Of a DNA stretch of 64,000 bases, positions 52,214-60,381 are shown one piece after another (position 1 is the first letter of the stretch; every line of letters starts with the position of its first letter). The position numbers and the translations under genes were made by a program. Source of the stretch: Bacteroidales bacterium (GTDB taxonomy: Bacteria; Bacteroidota; Bacteroidia; Bacteroidales; Prolixibacteraceae); the NCBI GenBank assembly GCA_012719495.1, contig JAAYAG010000119.1:62001-126000 (forward strand), given 5' to 3'. The notes beneath the pieces are model-generated. The model did not search any database and had not been told where the DNA came from. It was given only the letters and a program-made list of their open reading frames with translations.

Positions 52214-52891
52214 CTACTGTAAAAATGGATTGAGGGCTTTTTCGTCGCCGATGGTTGTGGCAGGGCCATGACCGGGATATACAATTACGTCGTTGGGCAA
52301 GGTAAGTAACTTTTCTTTGATTCCCGAGATAAGGGTCTCGTAATGGCCTCCATGCAAATCGGTGCGGCCAATGCTGCCATTGAAAAGCACATCGCCTGTG
52401 ATTACAATCTGAGATTTTTCGTTATAAAAACAAATGCTTCCGGGCGAATGTCCGGGAACGGAAAGTACTTTAAATGTTGAGTTTCCGAAATGAACTTCAT
52501 CTCCATCGTTCAAAATGTAATCGGGCAGGGCAACTGGACTTACTCTCAATCCGAAAATGTTGGCTCTTTCCTGAACTTCTTCAATCCAAACATTGTCACC
52601 ATCATTGGCTTCCCATCGCAAATTGTAAGCTTCGCGGCAAATTTCCACGCCGAAAATATGATCAAAATGTCCGTGTGTGTTGACGAGCTTCACCGGCTTC
52701 AAATTTTTTGTTCTGATGAATCCATCGAGTTTTTCGAATTCCCGTTCATTGAAACACCCAGCGTCAATAATGGCACATTCGCCCGTTGCGTCCCAAATAA
52801 CATAGGTATTTTCTTGCACCGGATTGAATACGAAGGAGTGAACCTGCAACAGTGATTCTTGTGAAGGATTGAATTTGCTATTTGTGTTCAT
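52214..52891 (-). CDS. Metallo-beta-lactamase-fold hydrolase (glyoxalase II-like)
   Basis: A 225-residue binuclear-zinc hydrolase. The metal motif THGHFDHIFG near 73-82 (HxHxDH), then LSVPGHSPGSICFY, the Asp of VITGDVLFNGSIGRTDL and the C-terminal VYPGHGPATTIGDE are all present. Such proteins in this subfamily hydrolyse thioesters such as S-lactoylglutathione analogues, but the family is functionally wide and no substrate-specific domain is present. The start lies 14 bp downstream of pcm, so the two are likely cotranscribed. Confidence 0.88.
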   Translation of the reverse strand: MNTNSKFNPSQESLLQVHSFVFNPVQENTYVIWDATGECAIIDAGCFNEREFEKLDGFIRTKNLKPVKLVNTHGHFDHIFGVEICREAYNLRWEANDGDNVWIEEVQERANIFGLRVSPVALPDYILNDGDEVHFGNSTFKVLSVPGHSPGSICFYNEKSQIVITGDVLFNGSIGRTDLHGGHYETLISGIKEKLLTLPNDVIVYPGHGPATTIGDEKALNPFLQ

Positions 52892-52905
52892 TATTATTTT
52901 CTTTT

Positions 52906-53550
52906 TTAGTTTGTTCCTTTTAAGAGCGGAACAAAAGCAAAGTTTCCGAATGTTGTTTCTTCAAATGAATTCTCAGCCTTTCGTTCTATTAGGGTCATAA
53001 TTTGGTGATCGCCTTGCCCTACAGGAATTACCATTCTTCCCCCAATTTTTAGTTGCATTTTTAAATCTTCAGGGATAAAAGGGGCTCCTGCGGTGATGAC
53101 TATTCCGTCGAATGGGCCATATGTTGGCAATCCTTTATATCCATCGCCAAAAAAGAACCTTGGGTGATATCCCAACTGAGGCAAGAATTGCTGTGTTTTC
53201 AGAAAAAGTTCACGTTGTCTTTCAATCGTATATACCTGAGCTCCCATTTCTATCAGCACCGCAGCTTGGTAACCAGACCCTGTGCCTATCTCGAGTATTT
53301 TTGAATGCTGCTTAACTTGTAACAATTGGGTTTGAAAAGCAACAGTGTATGGTTGCGAAATGGTTTGTCCGGCACCTATAGGAAAGGCCTTGTCCTGATA
53401 GGCAAATTTTACAAAACTGCTTTCCATAAAAAGGTGACGCGGAATTTTACCTATTGCCTTAAGCACTTGCGGGTCGCTAATTCCTTTGCTTGCAATTTCT
53501 TCCACGAGGCGTTTGCGCATTCCTTTGTGTAGTATCGTATCGTTTATCAT
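52906..53550 (-). CDS. pcm: Protein-L-isoaspartate O-methyltransferase
   Basis: About 214 residues from the ATG at 53550. The enzyme methylates isoaspartyl residues so that aged proteins can be repaired. The conserved PIGAGQTISQPYTVAFQTQLL (substrate site), the SAM motif LEIGTGSGYQAAVL and later GDGYKGLPTYGPFDGIVITAGAPFIPE and GRMVIPVG are clear. A frame extension to 53571 was rejected since a -7 promoter box at 53569-53576 overlaps it. It is followed by the MBL-fold hydrolase gene at 14 bp. Confidence 0.93.
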   Translation of the reverse strand: MINDTILHKGMRKRLVEEIASKGISDPQVLKAIGKIPRHLFMESSFVKFAYQDKAFPIGAGQTISQPYTVAFQTQLLQVKQHSKILEIGTGSGYQAAVLIEMGAQVYTIERQRELFLKTQQFLPQLGYHPRFFFGDGYKGLPTYGPFDGIVITAGAPFIPEDLKMQLKIGGRMVIPVGQGDHQIMTLIERKAENSFEETTFGNFAFVPLLKGTN

Positions 53551-53568
53551 GGTCGATTTTACTTTGCT

Positions 53569-53576
53569 CAAAAATA
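53569..53576 (-). promoter_or_regulatory. -7 promoter box of pcm
   Basis: Minus strand TATTTTTG, an exact TAnnTTTG match. It supports the ATG at 53550 with a leader of about 14 nt. No clear -33 box. Confidence 0.45.
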
Positions 53577-53672
53577 GCCCTTACCTTTAATAAAATGACA
53601 TGAAAATTCATTTTTGAAAAAAATAATGGATTTATTTGGGATTAAATCTTGATTTTTACGAATTTGGAAGGC

Positions 53673-54521
53673 ATGATAAAATGCCTCCTCATAGGGTTTG
53701 ATAATGATGTTGAGAAGTATGCTACTTTTCTATCTCAGTCGCTTTATTTTCAAGAGCCCGACAGTTTCCTGCTGGATGCCTCCGAATGTTTTGACGGGGT
53801 GTTTTCTGATCATGAAAAATATCACGCATTCCTTTTGGTAAGTAAAATAGTCGATCCGTTGTCTCTTTTTCTCGAATTCATGAAGGCTGGGAAAAACCTG
53901 TACTTTGTCGATCAGGAAGGCTTTACTGCGAACGATTTGCCACTCTTGATGAATATGTTCGAAGAATCGGGAAGCTTATTATATCTCGAGATTAAAGAGC
54001 TTCATCGGCCATTGTTCGAAGATTTTATTACTGTTGATCCCAGCAGGATGCATTACAGTTACACAAAATCACTTGCCAGCAAAAAAGATATTAGGACAGC
54101 GCTTATTTCTGCGTTGGGCTTACTTTCGCTGCTTTCACCAGTTCCGGTAAAAAAAATCGATGTCAGCACAATCGATACAACAAGTCTTGGAAGACCGGCA
54201 ATTAAAGTTAGGTTGAAAATGTACGACAGTTCGGTTTGCTTTATCTTGCTCGATATCGATAATATGAACGATTACTTTGTGGAAATCGAATCGTCGAAAG
54301 GAAATTTTCACTTCAATGTTGCCGAGAGTTATATTGAAAATCAGACGGGAGACAAATTTTATTCTGATACAATGACTGATGATGGACTTCTCTTGCGTAC
54401 CATCGATGCATTTGCTATGAATATTATAATGAATTCAAAGCCCAGCTTCTCATTTCTTCATTACTTAACATGTGTTGGGCTTATTTTGAAGATTGAAAAC
54501 ATTTTAAAGAATAGCCTCTGA
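53673..54521 (+). CDS. Degenerate Gfo/Idh/MocA-like protein
   Basis: About 282 residues from the ATG at 53673; a TTG start at 53649 is possible. The general layout follows Gfo/Idh/MocA oxidoreductases: an N-terminal Rossmann-like stretch (MIKCLLIGFD), HAFLLVSKIVDPLSLFLEFMKAGKNLYFVDQEGFTANDLPLLMNMFEESGSLLYLEIKELHRPLFEDF, then an alpha/beta domain. The NAD-binding GxGxxG and the catalytic EKP of the family are missing (GFDND and VDQE). It has no recognisable active site and may be a structural or regulatory relic. It lies 103 bp before a polysaccharide-initiating sugar transferase on the same strand. Confidence 0.55.
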   Translation: MIKCLLIGFDNDVEKYATFLSQSLYFQEPDSFLLDASECFDGVFSDHEKYHAFLLVSKIVDPLSLFLEFMKAGKNLYFVDQEGFTANDLPLLMNMFEESGSLLYLEIKELHRPLFEDFITVDPSRMHYSYTKSLASKKDIRTALISALGLLSLLSPVPVKKIDVSTIDTTSLGRPAIKVRLKMYDSSVCFILLDIDNMNDYFVEIESSKGNFHFNVAESYIENQTGDKFYSDTMTDDGLLLRTIDAFAMNIIMNSKPSFSFLHYLTCVGLILKIENILKNSL

Positions 54522-54539
54522 ATTTCTCTTCAAAAAATT

Positions 54540-54547
54540 TAGTTTTG
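54540..54547 (+). promoter_or_regulatory. -7 promoter box of the sugar transferase gene
   Basis: TAGTTTTG, exact match, 78 bp before the start codon. The -33 region is not convincing. Confidence 0.35.
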
Positions 54548-54624
54548 CGCACAATATTAGAGTCAGGGCTTTCGTTTAGCCTTTAGCAATAGAGAAACTC
54601 TTTTTTTGACCAATTGAAGCTGCG

Positions 54625-56040
54625 ATGGATAAGCGAAAGCAAGTTGCAAAGTATATGTTGTTTGACGCCTTGGCTGCTGCTGGTGCGTGGGCATTGTTTT
54701 ATATATACCGGAAGTTGTATATCGAGAAAGGAGTATTCGATCAATTTGAAAACATTCACATTGATTCCAATTTTTGGCTCGCCCTCTTTGTAATTCCTGC
54801 ATTTTGGTTGGCATTATATTACGTATCTGGTTTTTATAAAGATATTTATCGCCGTTCAAGGCTCATCGATTTTGGTCATACTTTTTTTAGTTCGCTGGCT
54901 GGAGTTGTGGTAATATTTTTCACACTTATGCTCGACGATGCCATTTTAAATTATAAAAATTATTACGCTTCTTTTTTTACCCTTCTTTTACTTCATTTCT
55001 TCCTTACTCTTATCCCAAGGTTAATTCTGACAACGCGGACCAATTTTAAAATTCATACGCGCCAAATTGGGTTTAATACTGTAATTATTGGAAGTAATGA
55101 GCGGGCAGTGAAACTTTTCGAAGAAATGAATTCGATAGAGCGCCCTACTGGTAATATTTTTGTGGGGTTTGTTCAGCTCGATAGCCGGAATGGAAAATTG
55201 TTTGGGTCTAAATTGCCGTGTCTAGGTGTTGTTAAAGACTTGCCTAAAATTATTGATAATAATTCCATCGAAGAAATAGTTTTGGCAATTGAAACATCTG
55301 AACATAACAAGATTCAGGAAATATTGTCGGCTCTCGACTTTAGAAATGTTACAGTGAAAGCCATTCCCGATATGTTCGATATTTTATCGGGAACAGTTAA
55401 AACCAGTGCTATATATGCTAGTCCTTTGGTGAAAATTTCGAACGGAATTATGCCGGCATGGCAAGAAAACATGAAAAGGGTAATTGATATCGTAGGGTCG
55501 GTTTTTGCCCTGATAATTTTTGTTCCATTCTTTCCCTTTGTTTATATGGGGATTAAATCATCATCGAAAGGCCCAATTCTGTATGCTCAAAAAAGGGTTG
55601 GAAGGTACGGGAAGGAATTTACCATATACAAATTCCGCAGTATGGTTGTTGAGGCAGAGATCGAAGGTCCTGCTCTTTCTTCAGACAGCGACCCCCGGAT
55701 TACCCGTTTTGGTCAGTTTATGCGCCGCACACATGTTGACGAAATTCCTCAATTTTATAATGTTATCAAAGGTGATATGTCGTTGGTTGGTCCTCGTCCC
55801 GAACGTCAGTATTACATAAACGAGATCCGTAAAGTGGCTCCTCATTATATGCAGTTGCAGCGTATTCGCCCGGGAATTACCTCTTGGGGACAAGTAAAGT
55901 ATGGTTACGCATCAAACATTGAACAGATGGTCGAACGTATCCCGTACGATATCATTTATTTGAAAAATATTTCTCTGTACCTCGATTTTAAGATTCTTAT
56001 TTATACTCTTATAAACTGTTTTCAGGCAAAGGGGAAATAA
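54625..56040 (+). CDS. Undecaprenyl-phosphate sugar transferase (WbaP/WcaJ-type)
   Basis: A 471-residue polyprenyl-phosphate hexose-1-phosphate transferase that starts polysaccharide or glycan synthesis at the membrane. Four N-terminal membrane segments, a CoA-binding-like Rossmann domain (NTVIIGSNERAVKLFEEMNSIE, about 150-260), then the catalytic bacterial-transferase domain with the reentrant hydrophobic helix near 285-305, KFRSMVVEAE, SDSDPRITRFGQFMRRTHVDEIPQFYNVIKGDMSLVGPRPER and the GITSWGQVKYGY end. No other polysaccharide genes adjoin it in this window. Confidence 0.94.
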   Translation: MDKRKQVAKYMLFDALAAAGAWALFYIYRKLYIEKGVFDQFENIHIDSNFWLALFVIPAFWLALYYVSGFYKDIYRRSRLIDFGHTFFSSLAGVVVIFFTLMLDDAILNYKNYYASFFTLLLLHFFLTLIPRLILTTRTNFKIHTRQIGFNTVIIGSNERAVKLFEEMNSIERPTGNIFVGFVQLDSRNGKLFGSKLPCLGVVKDLPKIIDNNSIEEIVLAIETSEHNKIQEILSALDFRNVTVKAIPDMFDILSGTVKTSAIYASPLVKISNGIMPAWQENMKRVIDIVGSVFALIIFVPFFPFVYMGIKSSSKGPILYAQKRVGRYGKEFTIYKFRSMVVEAEIEGPALSSDSDPRITRFGQFMRRTHVDEIPQFYNVIKGDMSLVGPRPERQYYINEIRKVAPHYMQLQRIRPGITSWGQVKYGYASNIEQMVERIPYDIIYLKNISLYLDFKILIYTLINCFQAKGK

Positions 56041-56046
56041 TAACCG

Positions 56047-56598
56047 TTACTGAGAATAAGTGGCAATTTTCTTATAAATAGGCCCTTGCGGTCTTAGAAT
56101 ACTTTCGAAAAGGATAAACTCGGTGCAGCTAATTTGCTGAAAATAGTGATTTCTGAGATCGGATATAAGTTCCTGTAGTAGTTTTTTGTCACGTAGCCTC
56201 TTAATACGGCCGAGTGTTAGATGTGGGGTAAATGGTTTTTCTGGCAGTGAAATCCCACATTGGAGTAATTCATCGTTGATTTCTTCGGCAAGTTTGCTCA
56301 ACTCCTGCGTGGGTTTTATATCGGTAACAATAACCTTCGGATCGGCAAAATTTCGGAACAATTGTAGTCCTTCGATGTTGAAAATAATTGGGCTGGAAGG
56401 TTTCAAGTGGTGGAGTTTGTCCGCAATTATACGTGCTTTGTCTTCATCAACCTCACCAATAAACCGTAATGTGAGGTGGATGTTTTCTTCTTCAACCCAT
56501 TTAATGCTTTCGTCTGACAACTGCTCTTTTATCGAATCAAAGACATCGAGAAATTCTTCGCTTGGCTTTATATGGATTGCGATAAACAATCGTTTCAT
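56047..56598 (-). CDS. thpR: RNA 2',3'-cyclic phosphodiesterase
   Basis: A 183-residue 2H phosphoesterase with the two HxTx motifs HLTLRFIGEV (His41) and HLTLGRIKRL (His126), which open 2',3'-cyclic phosphates in RNA. Length and motif spacing are normal for ThpR. The start codon overlaps the stop of the upstream DUF4294 gene by 4 bp (ATGA), so translation is coupled. Confidence 0.92.
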   Translation of the reverse strand: MKRLFIAIHIKPSEEFLDVFDSIKEQLSDESIKWVEEENIHLTLRFIGEVDEDKARIIADKLHHLKPSSPIIFNIEGLQLFRNFADPKVIVTDIKPTQELSKLAEEINDELLQCGISLPEKPFTPHLTLGRIKRLRDKKLLQELISDLRNHYFQQISCTEFILFESILRPQGPIYKKIATYSQ

Positions 56599-57179
56599 AT
56601 TTTCCCTTTTTCAATATTTTGCACAATTTGCTCAATCACAAAATGTTTATATTCAGGATCGTACTCTTCTTTAAGGTCGTTTTTGAAAACTTTGGCAACT
56701 CCCTGCCAAAAAAATGCAGAGAACGAGCCTTTAATGCCTTTAATTAATTCATACGAACACGAGCCGGTTTCCCTGTCAATGAGCAAAAGCAAGTAACGCC
56801 CTTCAGAAATTGTCATGTGACGGATGTCATCTTCATGTTTTTTGAAAAGTTCTTTTTCAATCTTTTTTACATATTGTTTTCGCTCTTTTGGTTTTTTTAT
56901 TTTCAGGTACATCTCATTGTATTTCCGGAGCTCAACAGCTGCTTCTTTGGCGAAAGGATATACTTTTTTTATCTTTTTAACCATTCGGGCATATTCTCTT
57001 GAATTTATGTTGACCCCCTTTTTGGGGTAAACTTTTATTTCATCAAGTTCACGATAAACAATGCTGTCGGGGCTCTCCTCGCAGTAAGTCGCCGAATCCC
57101 ATAGTGTTATGTTATTCGCCTTACCTTCAATGGAAAAGATTAAAAATAATATTCCAATTATGAGTCCTTTTTTCATCAT
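56595..57179 (-). CDS. DUF4294-family exported protein
   Basis: About 194 residues from the ATG at 57179 (a second ATG follows directly). A signal peptide (GLIIGILFLIFSIEGKANN) is followed by ELDEIKVYPKKGVNINSREYARMVKKIKKVYPFAKEAAVELRKYNEMY and a lysine/glutamate-rich helical part, then MTISEGRYLLLLIDRETGSCSYELIKGIKGSFSAFFWQGVAKVF, the DUF4294 pattern known only from Bacteroidota. Function unknown. It precedes thpR with a 4-bp overlap. The frame extends to 57233, but a -7 box at 57195-57202 lies within it and excludes that start. Confidence 0.82.
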   Translation of the reverse strand: MMKKGLIIGILFLIFSIEGKANNITLWDSATYCEESPDSIVYRELDEIKVYPKKGVNINSREYARMVKKIKKVYPFAKEAAVELRKYNEMYLKIKKPKERKQYVKKIEKELFKKHEDDIRHMTISEGRYLLLLIDRETGSCSYELIKGIKGSFSAFFWQGVAKVFKNDLKEEYDPEYKHFVIEQIVQNIEKGKI

Positions 57180-57194
57180 TTTAAGTATTGAAAG

Positions 57195-57202
57195 CAAAGG
57201 TA
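57195..57202 (-). promoter_or_regulatory. -7 promoter box of the DUF4294-thpR operon
   Basis: Minus strand TACCTTTG, exact match, about 15 nt before the start at 57179. TTTG at 57221-57218 is only 15 nt upstream, too close for a good -33 box. Confidence 0.4.
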
Positions 57203-57390
57203 TAACAAAATGCCTGCCAAAATAACGTGACAACAGTCATTTTAATATCTCAGTATTTGGACAAGTTTTGCCTAATTTTACGCTTGAAAATTATAATACT
57301 AATTCTATTGGTCAATCACGCCCAATAAGAACGTTACATTTTGAAACAAAGTATTGTTCGCTTTGTTCTTTTTATCATGCGTAAATCAGT

Positions 57391-57398
57391 TAGTTTTG
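57391..57398 (+). promoter_or_regulatory. -7 promoter box of the arginine deiminase gene
   Basis: TAGTTTTG, exact match. It ends 24 nt before the ATG at 57423 and sits inside the frame extension to 57354. TTTG at 57362-57365 is 25 nt away, slightly far. Confidence 0.4.
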
Positions 57399-57422
57399 AA
57401 AATATCGGGAAAGGCTAAAAGT

Positions 57423-58679
57423 ATGAGTCAAGTAAGTGTTTTTTCAGAATTTGGAACCTTAGAAGGAGTAATTGTTCACACCCCTGGTGCAGAGGTTGAA
57501 AAAATGACTCCGCTTAGTGCAAAGCGTGCACTGTATAGCGACATTCTCAATTTGTCGGTTGCCCGCGAGGAATATTCTCTTTTTAAAGGGGTTTTGTCTC
57601 GATTTTCGCCGGTTTACGAAGTCAAAGATTTGTTAACAGCAGTTCTTGATAATAAAAAGGTTAAGCGGCAACTTTTATCTAAAATATGCGATTCTGAAGG
57701 TACACCTTATCTTTTCGATTACCTGTTATCTCAATCTGCGGATGAAACAACCCGCTTATTGCTCGAGGGGGTCGACATTACCCGTGACAACCTTACACGC
57801 TTCCTATCTGCAGAACGTTATAGCCTGGCTCCATTACATAATTTCTTTTTTACCCGCGATGCTTCCATGTCAATTTTCGATAATGTGCTTATTGCCAAAA
57901 TGGCTAACAGTATTCGTTTTCGTGAGTCAATGATTATGGATGCAATCTTCAGGCATCATCCCCTCTTTTCTGTGGAAACAGTTAACCCGTCGGAAACAGT
58001 GCATAGTAATTTATTGCCACAGTTAACTATTGAAGGGGGAGACGTATTGGTTCTCTGTGATCATGTTTTACTTGTTGGAACCGGGAGTCGCACTTCGACA
58101 CACGGAGTTGATTTTATTATTGAAGAGTTGAAAAAACGTAAGCTACCTCGGCAATTTATTATTGTTCAGGAACTTCCTCATTCTCCCGAGTCTTTCATTC
58201 ATCTCGATATGGTTTTTACTGTATTGGATCAAGAACATTGCATGATTTATAAACCCTTGATTCTTGGGCAAAATAGGTACCGTACAATATTAATTTCAAT
58301 TGCATATGATAAGGTTGAATCCATTAGTATAGAACAAAATATACCGGAAGCACTCGAAAAAATCGGTTACCATTTTAATATGGTTTATTGCGGGGGAGGC
58401 GACGATTGGAATCAGGAGCGTGAACAGTGGCATAGTGGGGCAAATTTTTTCGCACTTTCTCCGGGCATTGTTGTGGGTTACGAGCGTAATGTCCATACAA
58501 TTGAAGAACTTTCGAAACACGGTTTCGATGTTGTTACCGCAAAAAATATTATTGAAAACAGGGTTGGACTTCCAACTTCAAAAACAGTGATCACAATTCC
58601 TGGAGCCGAATTGGCACGAGGCGGGGGAGGTGCCCGTTGCATGAGCATGCCTGTAAAACGGAAACGAGTTGATTGGTAG
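57423..58679 (+). CDS. arcA: Arginine deiminase
   Basis: A 418-residue guanidino-group hydrolase that converts arginine to citrulline and ammonia. Family motifs: SVFSEFGTLEGVIVHTPGAEVEKMTP, FFFTRDASMSIFDNVLIAKM, the EGGDVLVL substrate site, HLDMVFTVLD and the nucleophile Cys406 in GGGGARCMSMPV near the C terminus. The start is the ATG at 57423, set by the promoter box at 57391; the frame to 57354 is unlikely. Ornithine carbamoyltransferase and carbamate kinase are not in the window. It is followed 6 bp later by a TrmH-family methyltransferase gene. Confidence 0.93.
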   Translation: MSQVSVFSEFGTLEGVIVHTPGAEVEKMTPLSAKRALYSDILNLSVAREEYSLFKGVLSRFSPVYEVKDLLTAVLDNKKVKRQLLSKICDSEGTPYLFDYLLSQSADETTRLLLEGVDITRDNLTRFLSAERYSLAPLHNFFFTRDASMSIFDNVLIAKMANSIRFRESMIMDAIFRHHPLFSVETVNPSETVHSNLLPQLTIEGGDVLVLCDHVLLVGTGSRTSTHGVDFIIEELKKRKLPRQFIIVQELPHSPESFIHLDMVFTVLDQEHCMIYKPLILGQNRYRTILISIAYDKVESISIEQNIPEALEKIGYHFNMVYCGGGDDWNQEREQWHSGANFFALSPGIVVGYERNVHTIEELSKHGFDVVTAKNIIENRVGLPTSKTVITIPGAELARGGGGARCMSMPVKRKRVDW

Positions 58680-58685
58680 AAGATT

Positions 58686-59222
58686 ATGCGTAAATTGAAA
58701 AATAGCGAAATGGCCCGTCTTAGTGGCGAGGCATATAAACAAGCCACAAAAAACGATGTAGTGCTTGTTCTTGATAACATAAGGAGCAGTAACAATATCG
58801 GTTCGTTTTTCAGAACAGCCGATGCATTGCTCGTTCAGTCGATATATTTATGCGGGTATACAGCGACCCCGCCTTCAAAAGATATTCACAAAACAGCCCT
58901 TGGTGCTGAAGATGTTGTTGATTGGGCTTATTTTGAAAATGCGAAAGAAGCAGTGATGCACTTGAGTGAAAAGGGATACTCTGTCTATGCCGTTGAGCAA
59001 GTAGAAAATAGTATTTTCTTGCACCAGTTCCATCCGGCATCCGATGCTAAAATTGCCCTGGTGTTTGGGAATGAAGTGTCAGGGGTTCAACAAGAGGTGA
59101 TTAATTGTTGCCATGGCGCTATTGAGATTCCTCAATTTGGAACAAAACACTCTTTCAATGTATCGGTAAGTGCAGGAATTGTAATTTGGGATGTTGTTTC
59201 GAAAATGAAATTATTAATGTAG
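58686..59222 (+). CDS. SpoU/TrmH-family RNA methyltransferase
   Basis: A 178-residue knotted SPOUT methyltransferase that adds a 2'-O-methyl group to tRNA or rRNA. Motif 1 is DNIRSSNNIGSFFRTADAL, motif 2 is IALVFGNEVSGVQ and motif 3 is IEIPQFGTKHSFNVSVSAGIVIWD. No substrate-binding extension is present, similar to minimal TrmL/TrmH proteins, so the target base is uncertain. It begins 6 bp after arginine deiminase and is probably cotranscribed. Confidence 0.92.
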   Translation: MRKLKNSEMARLSGEAYKQATKNDVVLVLDNIRSSNNIGSFFRTADALLVQSIYLCGYTATPPSKDIHKTALGAEDVVDWAYFENAKEAVMHLSEKGYSVYAVEQVENSIFLHQFHPASDAKIALVFGNEVSGVQQEVINCCHGAIEIPQFGTKHSFNVSVSAGIVIWDVVSKMKLLM

Positions 59223-59229
59223 GTTGTAA

Positions 59230-59679
59230 TCAATTCCGCACATAGACCTTGTTGCTTATTACTGTTGCCTTATATCTTTTTAGCGAATACGCGGCATCGC
59301 CTTCCACTGGTTGTCCGTTTGTAAATTCATATTGAGAATGACAGCACGGGCATTCGCCGTAGAAACTGTTGCCGGTGTTTGTTACAGAGCAACTGTCTTC
59401 CACTTCGAGGGTGCAGGCAGCATCGTAAGCTTTGAATATTGATTTGTCAGGGGTTACATAATCGTAGTACTCGCAGTAAACAATTACTCCGCCAAATCCT
59501 TCGCCTGGATAGAGCATTGAATAGCCCGGTGTAGCCAGATTGTTGTTAATATTCAAATCGACCGAAAAACTAACTTCTACATAAGGAATGTACTCTTCAC
59601 GATCTTCGCACGAAACAAGAATAAAGGAAAGAAAGACAAAAAGGTAAAATATATTTTTAAGCGATAGGATAATCCTCAT
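59230..59679 (-). CDS. Rieske-like lipoprotein lacking both histidine ligands
   Basis: A 149-residue lipoprotein (signal ending LVSC, Cys24). From about residue 55 it resembles a Rieske fold: GFGGVIVYCE, KAYDAACTLE, ECPCCHSQYEFTNGQPVEGDAAYSLKRYKATV, the last matching the Rieske CPCHGSxF...G...GPAxxxLxxY order. In true Rieske clusters two Cys and two His bind the 2Fe-2S cluster (CxH and CxxH). Here the first is Cys89-x-Leu91 and the second is Cys110-Pro-Cys-Cys113, so both histidines are replaced; Cys97 is a further candidate. It may bind another metal, a different cluster or none. Similar degenerate proteins occur in Bacteroidota. Confidence 0.65.
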   Translation of the reverse strand: MRIILSLKNIFYLFVFLSFILVSCEDREEYIPYVEVSFSVDLNINNNLATPGYSMLYPGEGFGGVIVYCEYYDYVTPDKSIFKAYDAACTLEVEDSCSVTNTGNSFYGECPCCHSQYEFTNGQPVEGDAAYSLKRYKATVISNKVYVRN

Positions 59680-59705
59680 TTTTGTGTAATTTTATTTCGT
59701 TGTTA

Positions 59706-59713
59706 CAAAACTA
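59706..59713 (-). promoter_or_regulatory. -7 promoter box of the Rieske-like gene
   Basis: Minus strand TAGTTTTG, exact match, 26 nt before the ATG at 59679. No -33 box seen. Confidence 0.35.
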
Positions 59714-59731
59714 ACTTATTATTGGGAAATT

Positions 59732-60229
59732 ATGGAAGATTTAATTCCTCTAATTATCGTAATAGCCATATCAATAATTGGTGCACTGGGCAAAAAAAAG
59801 AAACCGCCGGTGGTCAATCGTCAGGTGAATACCTCTTCAGAACGAGTTCGTGATGAGGATATTTTTAATTGGCTCGAAAAATTTGATGTTGACACACATA
59901 CGCCCCAAACGGCTCCGGCACCTCAGCGCGATGTTGAACCTGAAATTTTCACTTATGAAAATAGCCATATCGAAGAAGAACCCATAGACTATGTTGAACC
60001 GGAAAAAACAGTTGGAAAATATTCAGGATTCGACGGGTTCATTAGCCCCGAGGAGAGAGAAGCAATAATGAACAGAGAAGGAGGTTCGGTATACAAAAAA
60101 ACAGAAAAAGATAAAGCAAAACCAATGGTTTCTCCTTTGCAAGAAACCGTTGAAGAAGAGCAAGAGTCGGAATTCAATATTAGACAGGCTGTAATTTACA
60201 GTGAGATATTAAACCGAAAGTACGCTTAA
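59732..60229 (+). CDS. Conserved protein with an N-terminal membrane anchor
   Basis: A 165-residue protein with one N-terminal hydrophobic segment (DLIPLIIVIAISIIGALG) immediately followed by basic residues (KKKKPP), then a long acidic and Pro/Glu-rich, probably disordered part with TPQTAPAPQRDVEPEIFTYEN and IDYVEPEKT, and a short C-terminal FNIRQAVIYSEILNRKYA. The last segment resembles a conserved C-terminal stretch of small Bacteroidota membrane proteins. Function is unknown and no domain can be named. It is upstream of greA with its own promoter between them. Confidence 0.7.
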   Translation: MEDLIPLIIVIAISIIGALGKKKKPPVVNRQVNTSSERVRDEDIFNWLEKFDVDTHTPQTAPAPQRDVEPEIFTYENSHIEEEPIDYVEPEKTVGKYSGFDGFISPEEREAIMNREGGSVYKKTEKDKAKPMVSPLQETVEEEQESEFNIRQAVIYSEILNRKYA

Positions 60230-60274
60230 AAATTTTTAATGATTGGCGGGTATATTTTTTGATTTTTCCCGTTA

Positions 60275-60306
60275 TTGTTTTCGTAATTAAAAATTTATTA
60301 CTTTTG
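60275..60306 (+). promoter_or_regulatory. Promoter of greA
   Basis: TTG (60275-60277), 21 nt, then TACTTTTG (60299-60306), an exact -7 box. It lies inside the longer open frame that starts at 60259, which shows that greA starts at 60382. The leader is about 70 nt. Confidence 0.6.
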
Positions 60307-60381
60307 TTGAAAACTTGGAGTTCTGGTTCAGGCAACCGGAATTCTATTTTTTTTACCCATAATTCAAATTTATTTAATTCT

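Noticed and set aside
57354-57422. Longer start for arginine deiminase
   Set aside because: The added residues are hydrophobic and unrelated to the family; the exact -7 box at 57391 lies inside them.
60259-60381. Longer greA frame with a hydrophobic start
   Set aside because: A promoter lies within it and GreA has no N-terminal hydrophobic extension; the start at 60382 matches family length.
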